Below are positions 26,317 to 35,095 of a stretch of DNA of 64,000 bases, piece after piece. Position 1 is the first letter of the stretch. The number at the start of each line of letters is the position of its first letter. The stretch covers positions 332,692 through 396,691 of the forward strand of contig NZ_KE386795.1 in assembly GCF_000428745.1 (NCBI RefSeq), in the 5' to 3' direction. Made by a program: the position numbers and the translations under genes. The notes beneath the pieces were generated by a model. It did no database searches. It saw only the letters and a list, made by a program, of their open reading frames with translations, and was not told the DNA's origin. The DNA comes from Veillonella magna DSM 19857 (GTDB lineage: Bacteria > Bacillota > Negativicutes > Veillonellales > Veillonellaceae).

Positions 26317-26991
26317 TTATATAAATCCGTTCTTTGCCAATAGTTCGCTGGTAATGCCACCGCTTTGTTTGCCTGTTGCCGGTACGGCAGTGTTCTCTGC
26401 CGGCGGCAATGTCATAAACTGCCGTATATAGCGCCCGAATATATCGGTCTCGATATTCACCTTTGTGCCCGGCTTAGCATGAGCCAGAATTGTTTCCTTA
26501 ATCGTGTGCGGAATGATAGAAATCGTAAACTGTGTATCGCTTCGTCCGGCTACGGTTAAGCTGGCGCCGTCGATAGCCACCGATCCTTTATAGACAATGT
26601 ATTCCATAACCTCCGGGGCCGCCTCGATGGTGAAGACCACTGCGTTGTCCTGTTTCTCTATGGTTCGTATCGTACCGATGCCGTCAACATGTCCGGCTAC
26701 CACATGTCCACCGAAGCGTCCGCCTACGGCCATGGCCCGTTCCAAATTGACAGGACTACCCGGTTTTAAATCGGCCAGTGTTGTCATTCGTACGGATTCA
26801 GGCATTACATCTGCCGTAAAGCTATGCGCATCAAAGGTGGTTGCCGTCAGACAGACACCGTTGACCGCAATGGAGCAGCCGATTTCTATATCGGATAAAA
26901 TTTTATGGCCCGAAATTGTAATGCGCAAGGATTGCGCACCGGCAACGATGCGTTCTATGCGACCGGTTTCTTCAATAATCCCTGTGAACAT
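26317..26991 (-). CDS. ribE: Riboflavin synthase alpha subunit
   Basis: A 224-residue enzyme that dismutates two lumazines to riboflavin. Two tandem lumazine-binding barrels are visible, the first starting M-F-T-G-I-I-E-E-x-G with V-N-G-V-C-L-T, the second with I-D-G-A-S-L-T-V. It overlaps the ribD 3' end by 20 bp, indicating translational coupling. The last 25 residues after I-R-Q-F are longer than usual and low in complexity. Confidence 0.95.
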   Translation of the reverse strand: MFTGIIEETGRIERIVAGAQSLRITISGHKILSDIEIGCSIAVNGVCLTATTFDAHSFTADVMPESVRMTTLADLKPGSPVNLERAMAVGGRFGGHVVAGHVDGIGTIRTIEKQDNAVVFTIEAAPEVMEYIVYKGSVAIDGASLTVAGRSDTQFTISIIPHTIKETILAHAKPGTKVNIETDIFGRYIRQFMTLPPAENTAVPATGKQSGGITSELLAKNGFI

Positions 26992-28126
26992 AGCGTCCCT
27001 TCCTTTCCGTGTAGTAGGATTCTACGCGCACATTTCCATCTAACAGGCACGCATCACAAATGGTAAGGGGCACTGCTTCGGCTAAGGTAGAAGCCCCTAT
27101 GCCTCCGATGGCCGGTATGGCATCGCTTCCACCGATAAGCATGGCACCCATGTAGGTAATCAGCTTATCAAATAATCGTTGCTCCGTAAATGCGGCAATA
27201 ACTTGGCTGCCTCCTTCAACGAGTAACGACTGATAGCCTTTTTCGCCAAGCATGTCCAACAAGGCGATTAGGGAAAGCTGCGCTGCGTTAGCCTCCGTCG
27301 ATTCCGGCGCCGTGTCGTAAGGTAAGGTAACAATTTCGGCACCGGCCTTTTCTAATTCATAGCGATGGGACGGCGGGCAATCGGGACCGACCGCAATCAG
27401 CAAATGACGTTCCTTGTTACTAAACAAGGCAGCATCTATCGGTGTCCGGCCGTGGCTGTCCAACACGATAACATCCGGCTGAGCAAACTGCGCCGAGTCC
27501 GTTAACCGATGTGTCAAGGTTGGATTATCCGCCAAGACGGTACCGATGCCAACCAAGATGGCATCGTGATACTGTCGCAAGCGATGTCCGTCAGCCCTGG
27601 CAGATTCATTGGTAATCCATTGTGAATCGCCGGTACGTGTAGCAATTTTACCATCCACCGACATGGCCGACTTCAAGGTAACAAAGGGTCGACTCGTCAG
27701 CATGTACGTAATGAAAGCATCATTTAATGCTGCGCATTGCGTATCCAGTACACCTACCTCTACCTGAATACCTGCGTCGCGCAGCATAGCAATACCCTTA
27801 CCGGCTACCAACGGATTAGGATCCACCATGCTGATTACAACGCGACTTATGCCGGAAGCAATTACCCGTTTGGCACAGGGCGGTGTTTTGCCGTAGTGTG
27901 CGCAAGGCTCTAAGGTTACATACAGCGTGGCGCCTACTGCGTTCTCACCGGCTTCGTCCAGAGCGTATACTTCTGCGTGAGGACCGCCTGCTTTATGATG
28001 ATAGCCTTGTCCGACGATGACGCCGTGTTTTACCACGATGGCTCCTACCATAGGGTTGGGAGCGGTATGACCTTTAGCTTTTTTTGCTAAGGCTAAGGCA
28101 GTCGCCATATACTCTTCATCCGTCAT
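26972..28126 (-). CDS. ribD: Bifunctional pyrimidine deaminase/reductase
   Basis: Second and third steps of the riboflavin pathway. The deaminase domain (about residues 1-145) has zinc motifs H-A-E-V and P-C-A-H-x-G-K-T-P-P-C. The reductase domain (about 147-370) has S-x-D-G-K-I-A and a V-E-G-G segment. The frame opens at a GTG at 28144, but the ATG at 28126 (M-T-D-E-E-Y) has AGGAGAG at good spacing and is preferred. First gene after the FMN riboswitch. Confidence 0.95.
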   Translation of the reverse strand: MTDEEYMATALALAKKAKGHTAPNPMVGAIVVKHGVIVGQGYHHKAGGPHAEVYALDEAGENAVGATLYVTLEPCAHYGKTPPCAKRVIASGISRVVISMVDPNPLVAGKGIAMLRDAGIQVEVGVLDTQCAALNDAFITYMLTSRPFVTLKSAMSVDGKIATRTGDSQWITNESARADGHRLRQYHDAILVGIGTVLADNPTLTHRLTDSAQFAQPDVIVLDSHGRTPIDAALFSNKERHLLIAVGPDCPPSHRYELEKAGAEIVTLPYDTAPESTEANAAQLSLIALLDMLGEKGYQSLLVEGGSQVIAAFTEQRLFDKLITYMGAMLIGGSDAIPAIGGIGASTLAEAVPLTICDACLLDGNVRVESYYTERKGRYVHRDY

Positions 28127-28150
28127 GTTGCTCTCTCCTAACACTATACT

Positions 28151-28182
28151 AAAAAAGGACTACAGCATAGCCATAGTCCTTA
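28151..28182 (-). terminator. Riboswitch expression-platform terminator before ribD
   Basis: On the minus strand AAGGACTA (plus 28174-28181) pairs with TAGTCCTT (plus 28155-28162), followed by a run of T. It lies between the FMN aptamer and the ribD ribosome-binding site. Confidence 0.85.
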
Positions 28183-28227
28183 AGATATCTTGAATATTAC
28201 GGTCGCATCAAAACGACGCAATCAAAC

Positions 28228-28350
28228 CGTGTCTTTTCCCATCCAGACTATACTGTCGGTCTCGGAATTCAACCGAGTCAACCCATCGCAGGGCTTGCGG
28301 ACTTTACCGCCGGTCAGGAATTGAGGAAACCTCCTCGCACCTTGCCTCAA
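28228..28350 (-). promoter_or_regulatory. FMN riboswitch (RFN element)
   Basis: Minus-strand leader of ribD. Conserved RFN blocks in order are GAGG...CCTGACCGGCGGTA (plus about 28346-28305), AGCCC-GCGA (about 28295-28282), GACCGACAGTATAGTC (about 28262-28245) and GGATGGGAAAAG (about 28244-28232). FMN binding should favour the downstream terminator and lower expression of ribD-ribE-ribBA-ribH-hslO. Confidence 0.93.
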
Positions 28351-28478
28351 AGACTATCGTATGCAGTTACTGTTTTAAGAACAGCAAGCAATCACTGAAT
28401 CAATAATTGCATGCACAATACGTTTTACAATTTGATTATACTAGCAATATACAAAAAAGGCAAATCGGGATTTATCTA

Positions 28479-28891
28479 TTAAAAGCGCTTGCCCCGTTCG
28501 TAGGCTTCGTTGAATACCTTATAATTTTCAATGGTACCCAGCTCACGCGCTGCATGCCACAACCAATTCGGATTGGACAAGATGATAGCCCGGATAAATA
28601 GCATCCGGTGCTCGATTGATAACACCGCCGGAGGATACATCGATAAGTTCAATACCATCTTCTTTCATCCATTGTACGATAGTTACAAATTCATCCGTCG
28701 TAGTTCCCTCTTCGTCGTATTCGGCTCCGGAAATCCGTGCCCACACCGCACCGGTGAAGACGCTTTTCACCGCGCGAATCACTTCGCGGGCAATACGATA
28801 TCTGTTTTCCAAAGAACCGCCATAATTATCGGTGCGTTTATTTACCAGCGGAGTGATAAACTGGTTAAGGTACTTTACTTAATTCTGCCAT
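28479..28891 (-). pseudogene. NADH:flavin oxidoreductase (old yellow enzyme family) remnant
   Basis: Only pieces of a gene of about 1 kb remain. The ATG at 28891 begins M-A-E-L-S-K-V and soon hits a stop. A +1 frame then reads L-N-Q-F-I-T-P-L-V-N-K-R-T-D-N-Y-G-G-S-x-E-N-R-Y-R through D-V-S-S-G-G-V-I to I-Y-P-G-Y, typical central OYE sequence. It then shifts again to a tail N-P-N-W-L-W-H-A-A-R-E-L ending in TAA at 28479. Compared with YqjM/NamA-type enzymes, most of the N-terminal half and a block after Y-P-G-Y are missing, so at least two deletions occurred. A MarR-type regulator lies next to it. Confidence 0.85.
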
Positions 28892-29016
28892 GATAAAAAC
28901 TTCTTTTCTTTCATTACCCTATAATACACAAATCACACACTTTATTTGCTTGTGCATGCAAGTAAATAAGGAAAAAGAAAACTCTACTGCTTGTAGAGTT
29001 TCCCGGCCAATCCCCA

Positions 29017-29394
29017 TTACAATAAATCTGCTTCGTAATTAGCCAGTACCTCATTTACTTTTTTTAGTGCTTCTTCTAATACATCCTGACCGACTTGTGT
29101 TAGTCGCACTTCAATGCCGCGCTTATCATCGGCGCAGGCAATGCGTTCTATAACGTGACAATTCGTTTCAAAACGCGATAGCAAACGTGAAGTGGCACTC
29201 AAGCTAAGGCCAATCTTTTGACTCAAATCAGATATGCGAAGTTCTTCGCTTTCCGATTTATGCAGAAAGTACAACGCATAGAATTCATTAACACTAATGC
29301 CGTGGCTTACTCCCCGTAAGGCTTCTTCCAAAGCTGCAGATATTTCACGCTCTTTATCGCGTAAAGATAACCATTGCTTAATGTAATTACTCAC
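29017..29394 (-). CDS. MarR-family transcriptional regulator
   Basis: A winged helix-turn-helix regulator of 125 residues if started at the GTG at 29394 (M-S-N-Y-I-K-Q-W-L), which has AGGAGG 8 bp upstream; the frame itself opens at 29433. The recognition helix region (I-S-D-L-S-Q-K-I-G-L-S-L-S-A-T-S-R-L-L-S-R-F) and the wing (A-C-A-D-D-K-R-G-I-E-V-R-L-T) are typical. The adjacent OYE gene is a pseudogene, so this may be an orphaned regulator or control itself or genes elsewhere. Confidence 0.88.
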   Translation of the reverse strand: MSNYIKQWLSLRDKEREISAALEEALRGVSHGISVNEFYALYFLHKSESEELRISDLSQKIGLSLSATSRLLSRFETNCHVIERIACADDKRGIEVRLTQVGQDVLEEALKKVNEVLANYEADLL

Positions 29395-29477
29395 GCCACA
29401 TACCTCCTTTATTAAATTTGCTTGCATAAACAACTACAACCGTAATATCTAAAACTTTCTATCTTGTCAAGACATAA

Positions 29478-29562
29478 AAAATATCTCGCCGATGAAAATA
29501 TCTCGCTGATGAACATATCCTGCCGATAAAAATATTTTGCCGATAAAAATGCCTCGCCGAAG
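29478..29562 (-). repeat. 17-bp imperfect tandem repeat, five units, downstream of the YeiH gene
   Basis: Five 17-mers of the form AAAATATCTCGCCGATG follow each other without gaps, 72 bp after the 3' end of the YeiH gene and 84 bp upstream of the MarR start. They are non-coding. Confidence 0.8.
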
Positions 29563-29633
29563 AATATTCCCGGTGCAACAAAATATATTGTTACAAACTC
29601 ATTCGGAATATTTCCTGCGAGGCTGCGAATAGA

Positions 29634-30626
29634 TTAAATTAATCCGATGCTATGTTGTACCAACAAGGACACGGAAGCAACGGCGAACCAACATACAAAG
29701 CCAAGCGCAATCGGCTTTACACCATTTTTCAATAGATGAATAAGATTAGTGTTCAAACCGATGGCAACCATAGCCATGATGATGAAGAACTTACCGGCCT
29801 GTCCGAGAAAGTGTGATACGGACGGAGCCAATATACCGGTGGTGTTAATGATAGAAGCGACTACGAACCAAAGAATAAACCACGGGAAGATTCGGCTAAC
29901 CTTAAAGTTGCTGTCCCCTGCTCCACCGGCTTTTTTCTTGGACCAAATAACAATACCGGCGATAATCACACAAATCGGTACGATCATAAGCGCACGAGTT
30001 AATTTAACGATAGTTGCATAATCACCGGCCGCATTACTGTAGGAATAACCAGCAGCTACTACCGAGGACGTATCATTAATGGCTGTACCTGCCCACATAC
30101 CAAAACCGGAATCACTCAGTCCCATCCAATGACCGAGGAACGGGAAGATAAATACGGCCAGTACATTGAATAAAAAGATAGTAGAAATGGAAAAGGCAAT
30201 GTCCTTATCCTCTGCTTCGATAACCGGGGCTACCGCTGCAATGGCCGATCCGCCGCAAATTGCTGTACCTGCACCGACCAGTGTGGTCATCTTCAAGTCA
30301 AGACGAAGGAGACGTCCCACTACTAATGCTACTACGAAGGCGGTCAGTAAAGTAAAAATCATAACGCTGAAGGATGAAGCGCCGACGCTGATAACATTGT
30401 ATAAATTCATTTCAAAGCCCAACAAAATAATCGAATATTGTAATACCTTTTTACCGGAATATTTAATACCCGGCTCAAATATGTCCGGCCGTTTAATACC
30501 TGCTAAAATCATACCTAACAAAATACCGAATACAGGACCGCCGATAATCGGAAAGGTTTTACCTAACCAATAGGCGGGAATGGCAATAAGTAATGCCAAT
30601 ATCATACCGCGAGCATATTTTCCCAT
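29634..30626 (-). CDS. YeiH/UPF0324 family membrane protein (putative sulfate exporter)
   Basis: A 330-residue inner-membrane protein with about ten hydrophobic segments and the family signatures P-I-I-G-G-P-V-F-G-I-L-L-G, L-V-G-A-G-T-A-I-C-G-G-S-A-I-A-A and G-T-A-I-N-D-T-S-S-V-V-A-A-G. Sulfate/anion export is the annotated role of the family and is not proved here. A GTG at 30635 lies in the ribosome-binding region; the ATG at 30626 with AGGAG 8 bp upstream is preferred. Divergent from a LysR gene, the same pairing as yeiH-yeiE in enterobacteria. Confidence 0.88.
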   Translation of the reverse strand: MGKYARGMILALLIAIPAYWLGKTFPIIGGPVFGILLGMILAGIKRPDIFEPGIKYSGKKVLQYSIILLGFEMNLYNVISVGASSFSVMIFTLLTAFVVALVVGRLLRLDLKMTTLVGAGTAICGGSAIAAVAPVIEAEDKDIAFSISTIFLFNVLAVFIFPFLGHWMGLSDSGFGMWAGTAINDTSSVVAAGYSYSNAAGDYATIVKLTRALMIVPICVIIAGIVIWSKKKAGGAGDSNFKVSRIFPWFILWFVVASIINTTGILAPSVSHFLGQAGKFFIIMAMVAIGLNTNLIHLLKNGVKPIALGFVCWFAVASVSLLVQHSIGLI

Positions 30627-30743
30627 AGACTCCACTCCTTATATACTAGTTACATAACAAATTTGTTTATTTCTTTTGATGCATCACTGAAAATTACAGG
30701 CTCATTGTACCATCTTAGTGAATGTACGTAAAATTGTATTGTA

Positions 30744-30770
30744 TGATATAATCAATAGGTAATTACCTAT
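30744..30770 (+). promoter_or_regulatory. Extended -10 promoter and 16-bp palindromic operator of the LysR gene
   Basis: TGATATAAT (30744-30752) forms an extended -10. ATAGGTAATTACCTAT (30755-30770) is a perfect 16-bp palindrome lying over the expected transcription start. It is a candidate autoregulatory site for the LysR protein in the divergent intergenic region. Confidence 0.5.
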
Positions 30771-30884
30771 CTTTATTTTTATATACATTTGATTTATCTA
30801 TAAAATCATAGTTGTTGTATGGGAATAAATTAATGTACTACTCAGATTCCGGAAATATACACTACCAAGGAGATGTCACCTGTT

Positions 30885-31766
30885 ATGACGTTACGCCACT
30901 TTACTATATTTTTAGCCGTTTGCGAAGAAATGAATATGACCAAGGCCGCTGCCAAATTACATATGACACAACCATCGGTCAGTCAGGCTATTCGCGAATT
31001 GGAAGACTACTATAATACGCCTTTATTCGAACGACTGGGACGCAAATTATATCTTAGCGAAAGCGGGAAACGACTACAGCCGTATGTCAGTCAAATACTC
31101 ACTTTAAATCGATTTATTGATTCTATGATGCACGGTCATAATGAAAACTTTCCCATTCGCCTGGGTGCCAGTTTAACCATCGGTGAAACCTTACTGGTAC
31201 AGGTAATGAAAGATATTACTAGGTTGGCTCCGCAGCAGGAAATCGTTTCGGAAATACATAATACGGACGAACTGCAGGCGATGTTGTTAAATGATACGTT
31301 AGACATTGCCTTGATCGAAGGACAAATCACAGCCCCTACCCTAGTGGCAGATCCCTTTATGATTGATGAATTAATATTGGTGGTTCCCCGTGCGTGGCAA
31401 TCGATGGTGCCATCGACAATTACAACGGAAGAGCTTCCTTCCATTAAATTATTTCTCCGCGAAGAAGGCAGCGGTACCCGTAGCTTGTTCGAAGGTTTAA
31501 TTAAAGAACGCCACATTCCTTTGCAAATCGTTGGCAACTATAACAACACGGCGTCACTCAAGCAAGCTGTCATTGCCGGTTTCGGCGGTACGGTTATATC
31601 TCGCCGTTTGGTTACCGAAGAGTTACAAGCGGGATTGATGACACACATCCCTATTACCGACTTATCACTGCAGCGTTTATTCAGCATTGTGTATCATAAA
31701 GATAAGTACATCAATAAAAGTTTGCAACGAGTGATTGACGTGGCCCATGCCTTGATTAATAAATAA
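30885..31766 (+). CDS. LysR-family transcriptional regulator, YeiE-like
   Basis: N-terminal winged helix-turn-helix (about residues 1-60: H-F-T-I-F-L-A-V-C-E-E-M-N-M-T-K-A-A-A-K-L-H-M-T-Q-P-S-V in pieces) followed by a periplasmic-binding-like effector domain (about 90-290). Divergent from the YeiH gene, which it probably controls. The frame opens at 30873, where the ATG abuts AGGAG, so the ATG at 30885 is more plausible, giving 293 residues. Confidence 0.9.
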   Translation: MTLRHFTIFLAVCEEMNMTKAAAKLHMTQPSVSQAIRELEDYYNTPLFERLGRKLYLSESGKRLQPYVSQILTLNRFIDSMMHGHNENFPIRLGASLTIGETLLVQVMKDITRLAPQQEIVSEIHNTDELQAMLLNDTLDIALIEGQITAPTLVADPFMIDELILVVPRAWQSMVPSTITTEELPSIKLFLREEGSGTRSLFEGLIKERHIPLQIVGNYNNTASLKQAVIAGFGGTVISRRLVTEELQAGLMTHIPITDLSLQRLFSIVYHKDKYINKSLQRVIDVAHALINK

Positions 31767-31796
31767 ACATGTAATGAAACTTTCTTATTCCATTGT

Positions 31797-31841
31797 ATTG
31801 CAGTCACATCTATTGCAATTACATCTATTTTAATTACATAT
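31797..31841 (+). repeat. 15-bp imperfect tandem repeat, three units, after the LysR gene
   Basis: ATTGCAGTCACATCT, ATTGCAATTACATCT and ATTTTAATTACATAT follow head to tail 30 bp after the stop codon. Confidence 0.7.
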
Positions 31842-31893
31842 AACAGTAATTTAGATCTTATAATAGGTAAACAATACCTGTATTCGAGTAATA

Positions 31894-31931
31894 AAAAGAA
31901 GCGTAGACAAAATTTCGTCTACGCTTCTTTT
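31894..31931. terminator. Bidirectional terminator between LysR gene and lactate dehydrogenase
   Basis: A perfect 15-bp stem (31894-31908 and 31917-31931) with A and T runs on the outer sides serves both convergent genes. Confidence 0.88.
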
Positions 31932-31997
31932 GTTGTCATCAACTATTCCACATATACGTGTGATAGGCTGTTGACATGCAATTATACGTGTACTATT

Positions 31998-34823
31998 TTA
32001 TTTACGTTTTGCCGTGGAGCAACGATCCAATAAGTAAGCGATGCTTACGAACGGAATGCCACCGTTTTCCCCTAAGCCGATTTCGCAGGTAGAGCTGGAG
32101 CTTACACCCAAGGTGCAACCGTATTCTTTTACTTCCGCTGCCAAATCCTTAGTGGCACATTTATTTAATTCCGGTGTAAAGAAGCCTTTCTGTCCGGCGA
32201 AGCCATCGCAGGCAAAGCTCTTGATGTTGAATACTTTGTCCGTGCAGGCACGTGCCAACAATTCAATGTATTTCTGTTTGCCGAGAACCTTAACCTTACA
32301 CTGTTTATGAACCAACACAGATTCATTGCATTTAGTAACTTCCAAATCCGGCAAAATGCTATACAAGAATTCGGAAATATCGAGAATCTGTAAGCCCTTA
32401 ATGTGTTTGAATGCGTGATTGAAGCAAGCGGAGTGATCGATAACGATTGGATAAATACCGCCTTCGCTGGCTTTTGTCAAAGCTGCCGTCAAATCTGCCA
32501 ATGCCTGACGATCGATATCTTCGTAATTTTCAAAGCTCAAGCCACAGCAGAGATTTTCAATGTGCGGCGGATAAATTACATTGTAGCCTGCTTTTTCGCA
32601 AAGACTTTCAAATACCTGCTGTAAGCTGCGGGTATCGTCATAACCCTGGTTCTGGCGGAACGCACGGTTAGCGCATGTGCTGAAGTATACTACATTCTTA
32701 TGGAAGTCAGGACGACGTTTATTGCGTAATTTATAAGTGTTTGCTTTCGGCATTGTCGTCGGCATGTACGGAGTTAAGCCGGTGAAGTCATGCGCATCTT
32801 CACTAATCTTAGCTAACAATGTCTTCGTAGCAATCTTACCGGCTACACCACCTAAGGTTACGCCAACACGAGCTGCATTGATGGTAGCGTTGAAGTTGTT
32901 GTAGATGGCATGAGCCAAGCTGGCTCCTTTCGCATTGATTTTACGCATGGACAACGCGATTTGTGCCGTATCGATGCCCAACGGGCAAAGTTGGCTACAC
33001 ATGGAACAAGCTGCACAAGTATCAACACCGTAATATTCGTAGCCTTTACGCAATTCTTCTGCCATTTCCGTGTTGCCATCTTTTAAGAGGCGTTGTTCTT
33101 CACGAAGTAAAGAAATGCGTTGACGCGGTGTCAAGGTAAGATTACGGCTCGGGCAATTCTTTTCGCAGAAGCCGCATTCCATACACATATTGAAGAGCGG
33201 ATCGATATCGCTCATGGCTTTTAAATTCTTTTTATAAATGTCCGGATCATCTGTAATCATTACGTCAGGATTCAACAAACCGGACGGGTCGAAGATGTCT
33301 TTAATCTTGCGATTTACCGCATAGGCCTTCTTGCCCCATTCCATTTCAACGAACGGTGCAACCATACGGCCCGTACCGTGTTCGGCCTTAACGGAACCTT
33401 CAACAGCGGATACGCGTTCAGCCATTTCTTTGACAAGACCGGTGAAGTTATCCATTTCCGTTTTATCGTTAAAGTTAGGTGTAATGATGAAATGAACATT
33501 ACCGCTCAAAGCATGGCCGAAGATGATACCGCTATCTACAAAACCGTATTTATGGAACAATTCGGTAATCATTTCGATACCGGATGTGAAGTCTTCAATC
33601 TTGAAGCATACGTCTTCCGTAATTACCGTGGTACCCGGTTTGCGCAGGCCTGCCGCAATCGGTAACAAGCCTTTACGGATAACCCACCATTTGTCATATT
33701 CCGCAGCATCCTTGGAGTACAAGCTTGGAATAACGGTCGGAATATCTTTTAAGGTTTCCTGAATGTACGCTAAGTTCTTATCCAAGGTAGCTTCATCATT
33801 GCTTTCGGACTGGAACAAAATGCAGCTGGTGCCTTCCGGAATGCCGCGAACAAAATCAGGTACTTCGTCAAGCTGCTGAACACTCTTCAAGCTGAGGTAG
33901 TCCATCATTTCTGCTGCTACAACAACATCGCGGGACATACCTGCCAAAGCAACAACGGCTTTCGATGCATCTGTCAATTTGCCGAAGAACAACAAACCAC
34001 AGCCCTTGTATTTAGCATCATCCACGCAGTTATACGTAACTTCGCTGACGAAGCCCAACGTACCTTCACTACCTACAAAGAGGTGATTGATGATATCTAC
34101 GATATCTTCAAAATCTACCAAGGAGTTAAGGCTGTAACCGGTGGTGTTTTTAATTTTGAATTTACGATTGATGAGGTCAACCAATTCGCTATCGGCCATA
34201 ATATCCTTGCGCAAGGATACTAGCTGATCTACCAAGTTTTTCTTTTCTGTTAAGAAACGTTCTACACTGGCACGATCGGATGTATCGAGGATAGTACCGT
34301 CAGCCAATACAACGCGAATGGAACGAATGGTTTTATACGAGTTCTGTGCCGTACCGCAGCACATACCACTGGAGTTATTGTTTACAATCCCCCCAACAAG
34401 AGCCGTCGTAATCGTTGCCGGGTCAGGACCGATTTTTTTACCGTACGGTGCCAATTTTTCGTTAGCATCGGAACCGATAACACCGCAAGACAAGCGAATG
34501 GCATTGCCGTTTTCCAATACATGTGCATATTTAAAACCGTCATTAGCCACGATCAATACATCTTCACTGGATGCCTGACCGGACAAGGAACTGCCGGCAG
34601 CGCGGAAGGTTACCGGTGTACCGCAACGATTAGCCAATAAAACCAATTCCACTACTTCTGCTTCGTTATTTGGTTTTACAACCACTTTCGGTAAGTAGCT
34701 GTAGCAGGATGCATCAATACCGTAGGCATAACGACGTAAATAATCTGTAAATACTCTATTAGGGCAAATCTTTTTCGCCTCTTCAGCGAAGGTGTCATAA
34801 TCCCTTGTTAGCATAGAACCCAT
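31998..34823 (-). CDS. FAD-linked, Fe-S containing D-lactate dehydrogenase-like oxidoreductase
   Basis: A 941-residue fusion. An FAD-binding PCMH domain (about residues 35-260, P-V-T-F-R-A-A-G-S-S-L-S-G-Q) and an FAD-oxidase C-terminal domain (about 270-525, E-H-G-T-G-R) come first. Two 4Fe-4S motifs follow, C-M-E-C-G-F-C-E-K-N-C-P (about 544-557) and C-A-A-C-S-M-C-S-Q-L-C-P (about 600-613). The C-terminal CCG-type domain (about 700-930) has C-C-G near 754. This is the layout of respiratory D-lactate dehydrogenases of the Dld-II/YdiJ type, which feed electrons from D-lactate to a membrane or flavin acceptor; D-2-hydroxyglutarate or glycolate are alternative substrates. Lactate use is central to Veillonella, making it a likely core enzyme. 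ATG has AGGAGG 8 bp upstream. Single gene. Confidence 0.85.
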   Translation of the reverse strand: MGSMLTRDYDTFAEEAKKICPNRVFTDYLRRYAYGIDASCYSYLPKVVVKPNNEAEVVELVLLANRCGTPVTFRAAGSSLSGQASSEDVLIVANDGFKYAHVLENGNAIRLSCGVIGSDANEKLAPYGKKIGPDPATITTALVGGIVNNNSSGMCCGTAQNSYKTIRSIRVVLADGTILDTSDRASVERFLTEKKNLVDQLVSLRKDIMADSELVDLINRKFKIKNTTGYSLNSLVDFEDIVDIINHLFVGSEGTLGFVSEVTYNCVDDAKYKGCGLLFFGKLTDASKAVVALAGMSRDVVVAAEMMDYLSLKSVQQLDEVPDFVRGIPEGTSCILFQSESNDEATLDKNLAYIQETLKDIPTVIPSLYSKDAAEYDKWWVIRKGLLPIAAGLRKPGTTVITEDVCFKIEDFTSGIEMITELFHKYGFVDSGIIFGHALSGNVHFIITPNFNDKTEMDNFTGLVKEMAERVSAVEGSVKAEHGTGRMVAPFVEMEWGKKAYAVNRKIKDIFDPSGLLNPDVMITDDPDIYKKNLKAMSDIDPLFNMCMECGFCEKNCPSRNLTLTPRQRISLLREEQRLLKDGNTEMAEELRKGYEYYGVDTCAACSMCSQLCPLGIDTAQIALSMRKINAKGASLAHAIYNNFNATINAARVGVTLGGVAGKIATKTLLAKISEDAHDFTGLTPYMPTTMPKANTYKLRNKRRPDFHKNVVYFSTCANRAFRQNQGYDDTRSLQQVFESLCEKAGYNVIYPPHIENLCCGLSFENYEDIDRQALADLTAALTKASEGGIYPIVIDHSACFNHAFKHIKGLQILDISEFLYSILPDLEVTKCNESVLVHKQCKVKVLGKQKYIELLARACTDKVFNIKSFACDGFAGQKGFFTPELNKCATKDLAAEVKEYGCTLGVSSSSTCEIGLGENGGIPFVSIAYLLDRCSTAKRK

Positions 34824-35095
34824 GTTAGGACCTCCTAATACTTAAACGCATATTATATGCGGACATACACTTTATTAAAAGGATACCATATATCAAGCTA
34901 CAATGTAAATCTAGCAATACATGTATATAAAATTAGTATAATCGTTAGTTTCTTATCTCAATAGCGTATACCATTTATAACTTTATATAGTTCTATAATA
35001 ATTATTGTTAAGTAGGGAGTCCATCATGTATAATAGATTCGATAGATGTTAGCGACACATACTATACCTAGTACAAATAGAAAGAAGGTGACATT

